From Pseudomonadota bacterium (GTDB lineage Bacteria; Pseudomonadota; Gammaproteobacteria; Eutrophobiales; Eutrophobiaceae): a DNA stretch of 64,000 nucleotides. Where the stretch lies: the NCBI GenBank assembly GCA_013112535.1, contig JABFGI010000009.1, forward strand, positions 47,655 through 111,654, read 5' to 3'. The translations under genes and the position numbers were made by a program. The notes beneath the pieces were generated by a model that saw nothing but the letters and a program-made list of their open reading frames with translations, did no database searches and was not told where the DNA came from. Shown here one piece after another: positions 38,683 to 48,376 of this stretch (its first letter is position 1; each line of letters starts with the position of its first letter).

Positions 38683-39894
38683 ATGCAAACAGTAATCGAA
38701 AAATCAATTAGTGATACAGCCGAAGGAAAAGAAGCAGAACGAATTTTGCGTACCTGTGTTCATTGCGGGTTTTGTACAGCAACCTGTCCAACCTATCAGC
38801 TGTTAGGTGATGAACTTGATGGACCGCGTGGACGAATTTATTTAATTAAATCAATGTTGGAAGGTGAAACTGTTTCAAATGCTACTATGCAGCATCTCGA
38901 CCGTTGTTTAACTTGTCGAGCTTGTGAAACTACCTGTCCTTCCGGTGTCGAGTATGGAAAACTTCTTGATATAGGTCGCCACACTGTTGAGCAAAAAGTA
39001 TCTCGAATCTGGCACGAAAAATTATATCGGTTTTTAATTTTACAAACCTTGCCTTATAGAAAACGATTTAGAATTTTATTAAATCTTGGTCAAACATTTC
39101 GCTTTATTCTTCCATCTGATTTAAAGAAATTAATTCCGGTTAAAAAAGAATTAAAAGAAGAAACAAAAAATCAAACCTGTTCACGCAAAGTAATTCTTTT
39201 TTCTGGCTGTGTTCAATCGTCATTGTCACCTGAAATAAATCAATCCGTTATTAAGGTGTTAAACCATTTTGGTGTGTCTGCCGTTGAAATAGAAGATGAA
39301 CAATGTTGTGGAGCGATGAGTCATCATCTTAATGCTTCAGAACAGGCATTTTCATTTATGAAACATAATATTGATTTATTCTGGCCATTAATTGAACAAG
39401 GTGTTGAGGCGATTATCAGTTCTGCCAGTGGTTGTGGAGTGCATATCAAGGATTACGGTTATTTATTAAGAAATGATGAGGCCTATGCAAGTAAAGCTGC
39501 TAAACTTTCTTCATTAACAAAAGATATTTCCGAGTATCTGCAGTCGTTTGATTTGGAAAAATTAAACGTTTCTAAACTTGTCGCATTTCAAAGTCCATGT
39601 TCCTTGCAACACGGACAGAAATTAAATGGTGTAACTGAAACTATATTGAATCGTCTTGGGTTTGACATGACAGAAGTAGGCGACCCACATTTATGCTGTG
39701 GATCAGCCGGCACCTATTCGTTATTACAAAAAGAACTCTCGAGTAAACTACAAAAAAATAAAATCGATAATTTAATGCGGGGCCAACCGGAAATAATATT
39801 GACTGCAAATATTGGCTGTTGTCAGCATTTGCAGCAAGTCAGTCCAGTGCCTGTCAGGCACTGGATTGAAGAAGTTGCCGCGATAATAAATTAA
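38683..39894 (+). CDS. glcF: Glycolate oxidase iron-sulfur subunit GlcF
   Basis: A 403-residue protein with two [4Fe-4S] ferredoxin motifs, CVHCGFCTATCPTY and CLTCRACETTCPSG, in the first 90 residues, and two cysteine-rich CCG domains (EDEQCCGAMSHHL and DPHLCCGSAGTYS). It transfers electrons from the flavoprotein subunits to the respiratory chain. It converges with, and overlaps by four bases, a lipoprotein gene. Confidence 0.95.
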   Translation: MQTVIEKSISDTAEGKEAERILRTCVHCGFCTATCPTYQLLGDELDGPRGRIYLIKSMLEGETVSNATMQHLDRCLTCRACETTCPSGVEYGKLLDIGRHTVEQKVSRIWHEKLYRFLILQTLPYRKRFRILLNLGQTFRFILPSDLKKLIPVKKELKEETKNQTCSRKVILFSGCVQSSLSPEINQSVIKVLNHFGVSAVEIEDEQCCGAMSHHLNASEQAFSFMKHNIDLFWPLIEQGVEAIISSASGCGVHIKDYGYLLRNDEAYASKAAKLSSLTKDISEYLQSFDLEKLNVSKLVAFQSPCSLQHGQKLNGVTETILNRLGFDMTEVGDPHLCCGSAGTYSLLQKELSSKLQKNKIDNLMRGQPEIILTANIGCCQHLQQVSPVPVRHWIEEVAAIIN

Positions 39895-40340
39895 TTTGAT
39901 GCGTGCCAACTACCATCTGATTGTCTACAGGCAGTACCATGAACAACTTCAGCACGACCATCAATAACTGCTTCCGCTGTATAATCGCGACATGGTCCTG
40001 AAGCTACTTCATATGTATTTGTAGGGGTGACTTTGTAATCAATTCCCGAATCAGGGTTGTTCCATGCCACAGTAGAGCCTGTCGGCGTTGTTTCAAGCGC
40101 ACTATTCGCACGGCGTCGATCCAGCTCATCCATATTTTCTCCAAGACTTCCGCCTAGATAACCTCCTAACAATGCACCAATAGCAACGGCAGCAAGCTGT
40201 CCGGTTCCATTTCCTATTTGGCTGCCAACATAAGCACCAGTGCCAGCACCGATAAGTCCGCCAATATCTTTTTTGGTAGGGTTACATGCGGCAAGCATGA
40301 TCAAACTACTGATAAGGAAAAAATGAGCTACTTTATTCAT
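39891..40340 (-). CDS. Glycine-zipper outer-membrane lipoprotein
   Basis: A 149-residue protein with a lipobox (LAAC, Cys19) and a glycine-zipper segment (about 25-68) alternating Gly and Ala: GGLIGAGTGAYVGSQIGNG and ALLGGYLGGSLGEN. A C-terminal domain of about 60 residues holds two Cys that may form a disulfide. It resembles the 17 kDa/Rickettsia-type surface antigen group. Role unknown. A strong terminator separates it from mlaA upstream. Confidence 0.85.
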   Translation of the reverse strand: MNKVAHFFLISSLIMLAACNPTKKDIGGLIGAGTGAYVGSQIGNGTGQLAAVAIGALLGGYLGGSLGENMDELDRRRANSALETTPTGSTVAWNNPDSGIDYKVTPTNTYEVASGPCRDYTAEAVIDGRAEVVHGTACRQSDGSWHASN

Positions 40341-40436
40341 GTTCTTTACTCCTGAAAAAACAATGTGTTTGTAGCGATTTAGAGCAGGAAGCCTGGTGAA
40401 GAGTTCAGCGATAGAGATAAAAAAATGTTAACTAGT

Positions 40437-40468
40437 GCCCGTTTTTAGAACGTTTACTAAAAACGGGC
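40437..40468 (-). terminator. Terminator after mlaA
   Basis: GCCCGTTTTTAG (40437-40448) pairs perfectly over 12 bases with CTAAAAACGGGC (40457-40468). On the minus strand a run of T residues begins about 12 bases later. It closes the hpnH-hpnB-hpnM-mlaA transcript. Confidence 0.65.
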
Positions 40469-40504
40469 AAATTTGACTGTATTTATTTTTCCAGGGACAG
40501 GTAA

Positions 40505-41287
40505 TTATTCAATTACCAGTACACCACCAGATTCTTCTTCAGCTTCAGTGAAAATATCATCATAGCCAGCAACAGGAGGATTGCCATCATAGATAAGATA
40601 ATCACGTTGTTGCAGAAAAGCTTCTCGAGTGAAAGCATAAGGATCGATTGCTGCTTCATCACGCAAGTTTGAGGCTTCAAGTAAATTTGCGCGCTTATTA
40701 ATCACATCTAACGCACTGATAGGAAATAGTACGGTGCTGGTCACGTAAAAAAACGGGTTCAAAAATGTACTTGGAACCTGGTCAGTGACATCACGTACAG
40801 TATTTGGTCCCATTAGAGGAATATAAAGATAAGAACCTTCATCAAAGCCCCATGTTGCCAGTGTTTGACCAAAATCTTCTTCATTTTTTGCCAGATTCAT
40901 ATCGTTTGAAGCAACATCGAATATTCCGCCTATACCCAATGTGGAGTTAAATAAAAATCGAAGTGAATCATTGACGCCTTGTGTAAACTTACCTTGCAGG
41001 AAGTCATTAAATATAACGTTGAGGTATTTCAGGTTGTCGAAAAAATTTGTCACACTGGTACGAACTACTTTTGGTGTCATATCCACATAGGTTTCAGCGA
41101 TAGGCTTCATCAAATGTTTGTCCAATGTCTCATTAACATTAAAAAACACCCTGTTTGCAGATTCGATGTCATCGGAATTACCGGCAGTACTATCCGGCGT
41201 TTGTGTTGTGGCGCAACCTGTCGCGACTGACAAAATACAAATTAAAATCAGGTGTTTCGATAGGCTAAATAAATGCGATCCGGTCAT
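40505..41287 (-). CDS. mlaA: MlaA (VacJ) family lipoprotein
   Basis: A 260-residue lipoprotein (lipobox ATGC, Cys near residue 25) with the VacJ/MlaA core NRVFFNVNETLDKHLMKPIA, LGIGGIFDVASN, FGQTLATWG and YLYIPLMGPNTVRDVTD. MlaA sits in the outer membrane with porins and removes misplaced phospholipid. Here it is preceded by an MlaC/HpnM-like gene and hopanoid genes rather than mlaFEDB, which suggests a role in hopanoid-linked lipid trafficking. Confidence 0.92.
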   Translation of the reverse strand: MTGSHLFSLSKHLILICILSVATGCATTQTPDSTAGNSDDIESANRVFFNVNETLDKHLMKPIAETYVDMTPKVVRTSVTNFFDNLKYLNVIFNDFLQGKFTQGVNDSLRFLFNSTLGIGGIFDVASNDMNLAKNEEDFGQTLATWGFDEGSYLYIPLMGPNTVRDVTDQVPSTFLNPFFYVTSTVLFPISALDVINKRANLLEASNLRDEAAIDPYAFTREAFLQQRDYLIYDGNPPVAGYDDIFTEAEEESGGVLVIE

Positions 41288-41385
41288 TTTGCTTCTCTCA
41301 TGTAATGTTTAGTTATTTGAATTATAATTCGGCGGATATTGACATACCTTAAACTCGTAGACAATTTATATCTTGTTTATTGTCC

Positions 41386-42018
41386 CTATTTGGGCTGTAA
41401 GTCACTGATTTTTTGTTTCATGTTTTCGATAAGAGCGCTAAACCCCTGATCTTTTATAACAGATGAATATTCCGCTCTTTTCAGGGATAAATCGTTAATA
41501 CCATTAGCGATAACACTAATAATTTTCCATTCTCCATTATTATTTTGAACGATGTAATTAAAAGATACGGGGTCATCATTTTTTTGAGTTAACTCCGTCT
41601 TTACTAGAAATCGCTCCTTCTTCATTGGCTCAACAGACAGGAACTTGAATGATTCGTCATCATACGAATCAAAACGGTTGACGTAAGTTGATATCGTCAA
41701 GCGATCAAACAATGCAATAAAATCATTTTTCGTTTTTTCATCAAGTGATTTCCAATATCGACTTAATACAACTCTTGAAATTAAAGCTGTATTAAACGTT
41801 TTTGTAATGATGTTTTCCATTAATGCATAACGTTCTTCAAAACTGCTGGAATCAGCCGTCTTCATAATGTTAATCAACGCATCGTGTAATTGATTAACAG
41901 GTACTTGCATTGCTGTTTCCTGATCGGATTCAGCGTAAAGTAAATTGACTGAAAAGATTAGATAAATACCAAATAAGAACTTCAGAGCAGATTGAAGTGA
42001 GTTAATTTTTGTTGTCAT
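41386..42018 (-). CDS. hpnM: MlaC/Ttg2D-like periplasmic lipid-binding protein (HpnM-like)
   Basis: A 210-residue protein with a signal peptide (about 1-30, ending LLYA) and the Ttg2D/MlaC fold pattern: FNTALISRVVLSRYWKSLDEKTKNDF, FNYIVQNNNGEWKIISVIANGINDLSLKRAEY. In hopanoid clusters this family is called HpnM. It could carry lipid across the periplasm to the MlaA product encoded next. HpnM versus plain MlaC is decided by the neighbours, not by sequence alone. Confidence 0.82.
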   Translation of the reverse strand: MTTKINSLQSALKFLFGIYLIFSVNLLYAESDQETAMQVPVNQLHDALINIMKTADSSSFEERYALMENIITKTFNTALISRVVLSRYWKSLDEKTKNDFIALFDRLTISTYVNRFDSYDDESFKFLSVEPMKKERFLVKTELTQKNDDPVSFNYIVQNNNGEWKIISVIANGINDLSLKRAEYSSVIKDQGFSALIENMKQKISDLQPK

Positions 42019-42073
42019 TTTTTAAATCCGTATAGTTTTTATTATTGACGCTGTATTTTCATAAATGTTTCAA

Positions 42074-43186
42074 CTAATTGTAATAACGGCCTTTCCAGTT
42101 AGCACCTTTAGCAAAATAGTAACGATAAGCGGAACTCCATGTCATAACAAGATATAAGATACCGATTAATGGTAAAACAGGCGCAAAACAGGGGTTCATT
42201 GAGTAGTAGCGTAGTGTTGGCAAGTAACATATTGATTGTAAGATCAGAATACACAATCCGAAAATGATCGATTCAGTGTGTAAAAGCGCAGCTACGGGAA
42301 TTCCAAACGCAGCTATCATCAGCAGGGTACAAAGCAAGAGTAGCAAAGGTGAGTAAAATAGTTGCGTATATGCTGTTCTGGCAACCATATGCCAAATACT
42401 CGAAAGCGTATCATAATTCCGAATACTGATGGCTGAATGTGTCATTCCTGTCCATATTTTATGATGATTTGTTTTGACTTGTTTGGCGAGTGAGCAATCG
42501 TCAATCAGGGCATCTTTAATACAGTTAAAGCCACCCAGTTCTTCCAACACCCTTGTCTCAATAAAAACAAAACCACCGGCAGCGGCAGCAACCCAGGAGT
42601 TAGTTTTATTGGAAAGATGAAATGGATAAAGCAATTTGAAGAAAAAAATGAAAGCGGGCATTAATAATTTTTCCCAGAAAGTCTGCATTTTTAAAAAAGC
42701 CATTAACGATAGCATTTGTAACTGCTCATTTTTAACTTTTTCCAAAACGACAGGGATGAGATTTCTTTCCAGGACAATATCGGCATCAAGCAAGATAATA
42801 TAGGGGGTATTAACGTGTTGTCGTCCTTGTTCCAATGCCCATAATTTTCCACTCCATCCTTCATCCAGTTCTGTACCTTGAATGATGGTGAGGTTTTTCA
42901 GATTAACTGATTTAGCAAGTTCGGCAGTATTATCCGTGGACTGGTCATCAACCAGAATAACGTTTAGATTATTACCCTGATGGTTTAAAGCAGTCAGTGT
43001 ATCAACAATATTTAACGCTTCATTTCTGGCAGGAATTAAAACGGTGATATCAGATAAATCATGGTTTTGGGCAGCTGACGGGCTACTATCTAATGACTCG
43101 CGTGTGCTCCAGGGACGCCAGGGTAATAGTAGAATCGCTAACCAGATTAACAATCCTGGCAAGATCGCCAGGAAGGGAATTTCCAT
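42074..43186 (-). CDS. hpnB: Hopene-associated glycosyltransferase HpnB
   Basis: A 370-residue GT2 glycosyltransferase with one N-terminal membrane helix and about three near the C terminus. The catalytic region has TVLIPARNEALNIVDT, VLVDDQSTDNTAELA and the acidic LLDADIVLE, with DDCSLAKQVK later. Matching length and topology plus the adjacent hpnH identify it as HpnB, a hopanoid-cluster enzyme of unproven sugar transfer role. It is 11 bases downstream of hpnH. Confidence 0.88.
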   Translation of the reverse strand: MEIPFLAILPGLLIWLAILLLPWRPWSTRESLDSSPSAAQNHDLSDITVLIPARNEALNIVDTLTALNHQGNNLNVILVDDQSTDNTAELAKSVNLKNLTIIQGTELDEGWSGKLWALEQGRQHVNTPYIILLDADIVLERNLIPVVLEKVKNEQLQMLSLMAFLKMQTFWEKLLMPAFIFFFKLLYPFHLSNKTNSWVAAAAGGFVFIETRVLEELGGFNCIKDALIDDCSLAKQVKTNHHKIWTGMTHSAISIRNYDTLSSIWHMVARTAYTQLFYSPLLLLLCTLLMIAAFGIPVAALLHTESIIFGLCILILQSICYLPTLRYYSMNPCFAPVLPLIGILYLVMTWSSAYRYYFAKGANWKGRYYN

Positions 43187-43197
43187 TAATCCTGTTT

Positions 43198-44328
43198 TTA
43201 AGCGACTTGTTTGCTACTGCCGCAACTTTTTGTTGCTTTGGTTTCAGCAACAAGTTCTGGCTTGCTAACGTCGCTTTCCTTGTAGAGAGTTGGTAATTCC
43301 GGTGCCATTTCACCATCTGTTTTAGCGCCTTTCAAAAATACACTTAAGGCTTTTAATGGATTATTAACGGTGTCGTTAACGGCAGTTGCTTCAAAACCGG
43401 AATGAACCATACAATTATCACATTTTGGATTACGGCCGGTTCCATAATTTTTCCACTCTGTTTCTTCCATCAATGCGGAAAAGGTCGGGGCATAGCCTTC
43501 GTCGACCAATAAATAACAGGGTTTTTGCCAGCCAAACACATTGCGGGTTGGGTTACCCCAGGGTGTACATTCGTAGGTTTGATTTCCGGCAAGAAAGTCG
43601 AGATACAAAGAAGATTGGTTGAAGCGCCATTTTTTACCAATACCTAATTTAAATAAGTCGCGGAAAAGCTGCTTGCTTTCACGTTTTTTCAGGAACACAT
43701 CCTGCTTTGGCGCTCTTTCGTAATGATATCCCGGTGAAATGGTCACACCCTCAACACCCAATTCCATTGCCATATCCATGAACTCGGCCACTTCTTCAGC
43801 GCTTTCATTCTGGAACAGGGTACAGTTGATGGTCACGCGAAAACCTCTTTCTATAGCTTGTTTAATAGCTTTAATACATTTATCAAAAACACCAGCCAGG
43901 CAAACAGAGTTATCATGACGTTCTTTATTGCCGTCTAAATGGACAGAGAAGGTCAAATAAGGCGATGGCGTGTACTCATCCATATGTTTTTTTAGCAAAA
44001 TTGCATTGGTACACAGATAAACGAACTTTTTACGTTCGATATATCCGTTCACAATTTTGTTCATTTCCTTGTGAATCAAGGGTTCGCCGCCGGCAATCGA
44101 CACAACAGGCGCGCCACATTCGTCAATCGCACTCATACAGTCTTCATAGCTGAGGCGTTTATCCAGAATTTCTTTTGGGTAATCAATTTTACCGCAGCCG
44201 GAACAGGCCAGATTACAGCGAAATAACGGTTCCAGCATCAATACCAACGGGTACTTTTTGACGCCACTGAATTTTTTGCCAAGGATATATTTACCCATTT
44301 TGTATTGCTGAATAAGAGGGACACCCAT
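43198..44328 (-). CDS. hpnH: Adenosyl hopene transferase HpnH (radical SAM)
   Basis: A 376-residue radical SAM enzyme. The cluster motif is CNLACSGC (Cys38, Cys42, Cys45) followed by GKIDYPKEILDKRLSYEDC and SIAGGEPLIH, and a C-terminal cysteine segment CDNCMVHSGFEA lies near 305-320. HpnH adds 5'-deoxyadenosine to diploptene to start the C35 side chain. It is the first gene of the minus-strand operon and is divergent from dxs. Squalene-hopene cyclase is not in this window. Confidence 0.94.
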   Translation of the reverse strand: MGVPLIQQYKMGKYILGKKFSGVKKYPLVLMLEPLFRCNLACSGCGKIDYPKEILDKRLSYEDCMSAIDECGAPVVSIAGGEPLIHKEMNKIVNGYIERKKFVYLCTNAILLKKHMDEYTPSPYLTFSVHLDGNKERHDNSVCLAGVFDKCIKAIKQAIERGFRVTINCTLFQNESAEEVAEFMDMAMELGVEGVTISPGYHYERAPKQDVFLKKRESKQLFRDLFKLGIGKKWRFNQSSLYLDFLAGNQTYECTPWGNPTRNVFGWQKPCYLLVDEGYAPTFSALMEETEWKNYGTGRNPKCDNCMVHSGFEATAVNDTVNNPLKALSVFLKGAKTDGEMAPELPTLYKESDVSKPELVAETKATKSCGSSKQVA

Positions 44329-44554
44329 TAATAACGACTCCAGATTTATTGGTTTGAGTATTAGTTTTGCGCGTATTCTAGCGGTTTTTCACCAAAAAAT
44401 CGCTAAGATAAGTGATGCTTGGATGAATGTACAGCTCGGTTTTGACTGTTGTTTTCGAAAGCCTTTTTATATTTTAGCTAATAATCTTGAATGGATCTTC
44501 TTGCATGCCTAAAGGTCACTATTCATAATGTAAATCTTTTGCAGTGAATAAGTG

Positions 44555-46459
44555 ATGAGCTACGAAATTAACACACCTTTATTAGACCAGATTGACTGCC
44601 CGGCGGATCTCAGGAAGCTGCCAGAATCTCAATTAGAGCAACTCGTCGAAGAAGTCAGATTATTCCTGCTTCATTCTGTAAGCAAGAGTGGTGGCCACTT
44701 TGCAGCAAGTCTCGGTGTGGCTGAACTTACCGTTGCCTTACATTATCTATACAATACGCCGGAAGATAACCTGGTTTGGGATGTAGGACATCAGGCTTAT
44801 ATCCATAAAATACTGACAGGTAGAAAAGATCGCCTTCACAGCATCCGTCAATGGGAAGGTCTGGCACCTTTCCCGAAACGAGATGAAAGTGAATACGATT
44901 GCTTTGGTGTCGGCCATTCCAGTACTTCGATTAGTGCAGCTTTGGGTATGTCTATTGCTGCGTCTCGTACCGGTTCCGGACGTAAATCAGTCGCGATTAT
45001 TGGTGATGGTGGCTTGACTGCAGGTATGGTGTTCGAAGCCTTGAATCATGCCGGTGCCGAGCATAGCGATATGTTGGTTATCTTGAACGATAACAATATG
45101 GCTATTTCACCAAATGTCGGTGCGTTATCAAACCGATTTGCACAATTACTTTCCGGAAAAATTTATTCCAGCGTTCGAAAGAGCAGTAAGAAAGTCTTAT
45201 CAAATATTCCAAATGCACTCGAAATTGCAAAACGTGCAGAAGAACATGTTAAAGGTCTGATTGTCCCCGGACCCGGTACCCTGTTTGAAGAATTCGGATT
45301 CAATTACATTGGTCCCGTAGATGGACATGATATGCATGCCTTATTGGCGACCTTAAAGAATATTAAAGAACTCGAAGGTCCCCAGTTCCTGCACATTATT
45401 ACCAAGAAAGGTAAAGGCTATGGACCTGCAGAAGAAGATCCCGTCAAGTATCATGGCGTCACACCTTTTGACCCGCATAAAGGTATCGTGCCTTCCGGTA
45501 AGTCTTCGTCCGGCCCGACATACAGTAAAGTGTTTGGTGACTGGGCGATTGATATGGCGAATGAAGATCGTCGCTTTGCTGCAATCACACCGGCTATGCG
45601 AGAAGGATCGGGCCTGGTTGAGTTCGAACAACAACATCCAGATAAATATTTTGATGTCGCGATAGCAGAACAACATAGCGTGACAGTTGCTGCGGCAATG
45701 GCGGTTGATGGTTTAAAGCCGGTTGTTGCTATTTACTCAACGTTTTTACAACGTGCCTATGATCAATTGGTTCATGACGTTGTTATTCAGGATTTGCCGG
45801 TATTGTTTGCTATTGATCGTGCCGGTTGTGTTGGTGCTGATGGTGCCACCCATAACGGTGCTTATGATTTAAGTTTTATGCGTTGTTTACCAAACATCAT
45901 TATTATGGCACCAGCCGATGAAAACGAATGTCGGCAAATGTTGTATACCGGATACAAACAGGATTGTGCTGTCGCTGTTCGCTATCCGAGAGGCACCGGG
46001 CCCGGTGTCGAAGTACAAAAAGAAATGACCGAATTACCTGTCGGTAAAGCTGATATTAAACGCAAAGGAAAGAATCTCGCTATCCTGGCGTTTGGTGCAA
46101 TGGTGGCAGATTGTGAAAAAATCGGTGAAGAGCTGGATGCAACTGTAGTGAATATGCGTTTTGTTAAACCAATTGATGAATCGGTAATTGTCGATATGTG
46201 TACTGAACACGATTTAATTATTACCGTTGAAGAAAATGTGATTCAAGGTGGTGCAGGTTCAGCAGTTAACGAAGTAATCGCAGCACATGGTATTGCACAA
46301 CGTATTGCAAATTACGGCTTGCCTGATCGATTATTACCACATGGTTCAAGAGAAGATATGTTAAGAGATGCGGGTCTGGATTATGACGGCATTCTTGATT
46401 TTATAACTGCACAGATGGATGAAGCTGAGAAAGAGCAGAAAGTCAGTCGTATCTCGTAG
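44555..46459 (+). CDS. dxs: 1-deoxy-D-xylulose-5-phosphate synthase
   Basis: A 634-residue ThDP enzyme of the MEP pathway. The cofactor motif [18 protein letters not shown] and [14 protein letters not shown], plus the transketolase-type C-terminal half ([15 protein letters not shown]), are diagnostic. It makes the first isoprenoid precursor from pyruvate and glyceraldehyde-3-phosphate. Start ATG at 44555 is preferred; a GTG directly before it is also open. The gene is divergent from hpnH, placing isoprenoid supply beside hopanoid side-chain synthesis. Confidence 0.97.
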   Translation: MSYEINTPLLDQIDCPADLRKLPESQLEQLVEEVRLFLLHSVSKSGGHFAASLGVAELTVALHYLYNTPEDNLVWDVGHQAYIHKILTGRKDRLHSIRQWEGLAPFPKRDESEYDCFGVGHSSTSISAALGMSIAASRTGSGRKSVAIIGDGGLTAGMVFEALNHAGAEHSDMLVILNDNNMAISPNVGALSNRFAQLLSGKIYSSVRKSSKKVLSNIPNALEIAKRAEEHVKGLIVPGPGTLFEEFGFNYIGPVDGHDMHALLATLKNIKELEGPQFLHIITKKGKGYGPAEEDPVKYHGVTPFDPHKGIVPSGKSSSGPTYSKVFGDWAIDMANEDRRFAAITPAMREGSGLVEFEQQHPDKYFDVAIAEQHSVTVAAAMAVDGLKPVVAIYSTFLQRAYDQLVHDVVIQDLPVLFAIDRAGCVGADGATHNGAYDLSFMRCLPNIIIMAPADENECRQMLYTGYKQDCAVAVRYPRGTGPGVEVQKEMTELPVGKADIKRKGKNLAILAFGAMVADCEKIGEELDATVVNMRFVKPIDESVIVDMCTEHDLIITVEENVIQGGAGSAVNEVIAAHGIAQRIANYGLPDRLLPHGSREDMLRDAGLDYDGILDFITAQMDEAEKEQKVSRIS

Positions 46460-46477
46460 TAATTTCCCTGAAAAATA

Positions 46478-46520
46478 TATTTTTATAAAGTGGCGCACAA
46501 CATGTACGCCACTTTAATAA
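46478..46520. terminator. Bidirectional terminator between dxs and H1-like gene
   Basis: AAAGTGGCG (46488-46496) pairs with CGCCACTTT (46507-46515). The left flank is A/T-rich (AAAAATATATTTTTAT) and can serve as U-tract on the minus strand. It lies between two convergent genes. Confidence 0.75.
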
Positions 46521-46536
46521 CTTCAATTATTTCAGT

Positions 46537-46983
46537 TTATGCTTTTCTGCGACGTCTTACTTTTTTCTTAGGTTTATTTAAAACTTTGTCTGCAGTTGCT
46601 AGTACTTTACCGTATGCAGCTAATCTACGATTGGTCATGCGTAGACCTGACAACTCTGCATAATCTGCAGCTCTAACGATTTTATTTTTTGCTGCTTCTT
46701 TTCTAACAGCAGTTAACTCTTTGGCAACAGCTGCTAATGCTTTTTTATTTTCTGCAATTGGATTTTTCTTTGCTTTTTCTGCAGCTGTTTTATTGCGTTT
46801 AATCAAAGCAACACGTTTCTTACTTAAACGTTTTCCTTCAGCAGATGATTGTTTGCTTTTCTTCGTTGCAGCAGCGAGTGCTTTAGCAGCGTCAGCAGCT
46901 GCAGCTTCCAGATTAGCGAGTGACGTGTCTGTTGCTTTAACTAAAGCAGCATTTTTTTTAACAGTTTTCTTGGCAGCAGCCAT
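46537..46983 (-). CDS. Histone H1-like Lys/Ala-rich DNA-binding protein
   Basis: A 148-residue protein very rich in Ala and Lys (MAAAKKTVKKNAAL at the start, KKKVRRRRKA at the end). The start at 46983 has GGAG 8 bases upstream; an extended in-frame region reaches 47091 but is less likely. The composition and length fit bacterial H1-like or AlgP-like nucleoid proteins. It probably condenses DNA. A precise family cannot be named because low-complexity composition dominates. Confidence 0.75.
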   Translation of the reverse strand: MAAAKKTVKKNAALVKATDTSLANLEAAAADAAKALAAATKKSKQSSAEGKRLSKKRVALIKRNKTAAEKAKKNPIAENKKALAAVAKELTAVRKEAAKNKIVRAADYAELSGLRMTNRRLAAYGKVLATADKVLNKPKKKVRRRRKA

Positions 46984-47146
46984 AACATTCTCCATTTTTA
47001 TTGTTTTAAAATTAAACCTATTTATTTCTTTGAAAACAGTTTTGCGATGTTTTCCTGGCGCGGAGTCTAGCATAGTTATTGGATAGGCCAAAAAAGCGGC
47101 TTTTTTATCTTGTTAAATTTAGATTAATAATTAATTTTTAGATCGG

Positions 47147-47214
47147 GTTTCGTCTGATGACGAGTCACTTTTCTTTGCGTGGCCAAAGAAAAGTAAGACG
47201 TCATCAGACGAAAC
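47147..47214. repeat. Composite perfect palindrome
   Basis: A 68-base structure with outer arms GTTTCGTCTGATGACG (47147-47162) and its exact reverse complement (47199-47214). Inside these, ACTTTTCTTTG (47167-47177) pairs with CAAAGAAAAGT (47184-47194). The double-hairpin layout is like mobile intergenic repeats (REP or MITE-like). There is no coding content. Confidence 0.75.
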
Positions 47215-47250
47215 ATGATGTTAATAAGAATTAATGTAGTTATTGTTTGA

Positions 47251-47278
47251 CTGGATTCCCGCCTGCGCGGTAATGACG
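47251..47278. repeat. dRS3-like dispersed repeat
   Basis: The word GGATTCCCGCCTGCGCGG followed by TAATGACG resembles the ATTCCC-N-GGGAAT dispersed repeat (dRS3 in Neisseria, also seen in other proteobacteria). The right arm is mutated (GCGGTAAT rather than GCGGGAAT), so it is a degenerate copy. It sits between the composite palindrome and the aminotransferase stop. Confidence 0.5.
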
Positions 47279-47288
47279 TTGGTTGTGA

Positions 47289-48374
47289 TTATGTATTAAC
47301 GATCTTTCCCATTTCATCAATAAATCGTTCCATATCACTTTCACTAATCTCTCCCATGCAAGAAATTCTGAATAGTGAATTTGCCAAGCCGCCTTGTCCG
47401 GCGTAGATGACGAAGCCGGCGGCTTTTAGTTTGTCGTGTAGGGTTTCGTAGCTCAGGCCTTCAGGTAAGTGAAATGCGTTTAATACACAAGAACAATTTT
47501 CTTTATTAAAAAGAGGTTTGATGTTGAGTTTTTCTAAACCATCACGAACAATATTCATTCTATTCCAATATTGTTTTTGACGAGCTTGCCAGCCGCCATT
47601 GTCTTTTAATTCATCTAATGCTTCAGCTAAAGCGTAGAAGGTTTGTATCGATTGAGTGAACGGTGTGCCGTTGTTATCCTGATTTTTTGAGTAAGTCACT
47701 AAATCAAGATACAAAGTGCGTGCTGGTGTTGCCGACATTTGTTGCATTGCTTCTCTGTTGGTAATAACAAATGAGGTGCCGGGTACGGCGTGGCAACATT
47801 TGTTTGCCGTTGCAGCGCAAGCAGCAATATTCCAGTCTTCAAATTTTATTTCTTCGGCAGCAAAACTACTGACGCCATCAAGTAGTATTGGCACGTTGTT
47901 ATGTTTTTTACAAAGTTTGGCAATGGCATCGATATTATTTAAACGGCCAGTGGTTGTTTCGTGATGTACGACAGCAACATGAGACAGTTCTTCGTGGTAT
48001 TGCAGTTCGCCTTCGAGTTTTTGCAAATCAATTTCTTCACCCCATTCGTGATGCAGAACAACGTGATCAATATCATATATCTTTGCAATTTTTGTTAAGC
48101 GCTCACCGTAAACACCATTTTCAATAATTAATACTTTACCATGTGCAGGAATGAGACTGGTCATCATGGCTTCCATGGCTGATGTGCCGGAACCGGTAAA
48201 GACAATGCCTGTCCATTTTTCTGCAGGTAATTGATAAACCTCTAGCAGGTTGTTTCTAATCTTGTTTTGCAGATCAATAAATTCCTGTTCACGATGACAC
48301 AGATCAGGTTTTAGTAATGCTTGTCTTACGCGTTCACTTAGAACGACAGGACCGGGATTCAATAATATAGTCAT
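47289..48374 (-). CDS. 2-aminoethylphosphonate-pyruvate transaminase-type aminotransferase
   Basis: A 361-residue PLP aminotransferase of fold type I. It begins TILLNPGPVVLSERVRQAL, with GSGTSAMEAM, LLDGVSSF (Asp166) and the PLP-lysine in TANKCCHAVPG (Lys192). In this operon it converts phosphonoacetaldehyde to 2-aminoethylphosphonate, the reverse of the catabolic PhnW reaction. The biosynthetic direction is inferred from the PEP mutase and decarboxylase genes beside it. Confidence 0.88.
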   Translation of the reverse strand: MTILLNPGPVVLSERVRQALLKPDLCHREQEFIDLQNKIRNNLLEVYQLPAEKWTGIVFTGSGTSAMEAMMTSLIPAHGKVLIIENGVYGERLTKIAKIYDIDHVVLHHEWGEEIDLQKLEGELQYHEELSHVAVVHHETTTGRLNNIDAIAKLCKKHNNVPILLDGVSSFAAEEIKFEDWNIAACAATANKCCHAVPGTSFVITNREAMQQMSATPARTLYLDLVTYSKNQDNNGTPFTQSIQTFYALAEALDELKDNGGWQARQKQYWNRMNIVRDGLEKLNIKPLFNKENCSCVLNAFHLPEGLSYETLHDKLKAAGFVIYAGQGGLANSLFRISCMGEISESDMERFIDEMGKIVNT

Positions 48375-48376
48375 GA

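Noticed and set aside
46984..47091. N-terminal extension of the H1-like protein
   Set aside because: The GGAG site 8 bases before 46983 and the sudden change in composition favour the shorter start.
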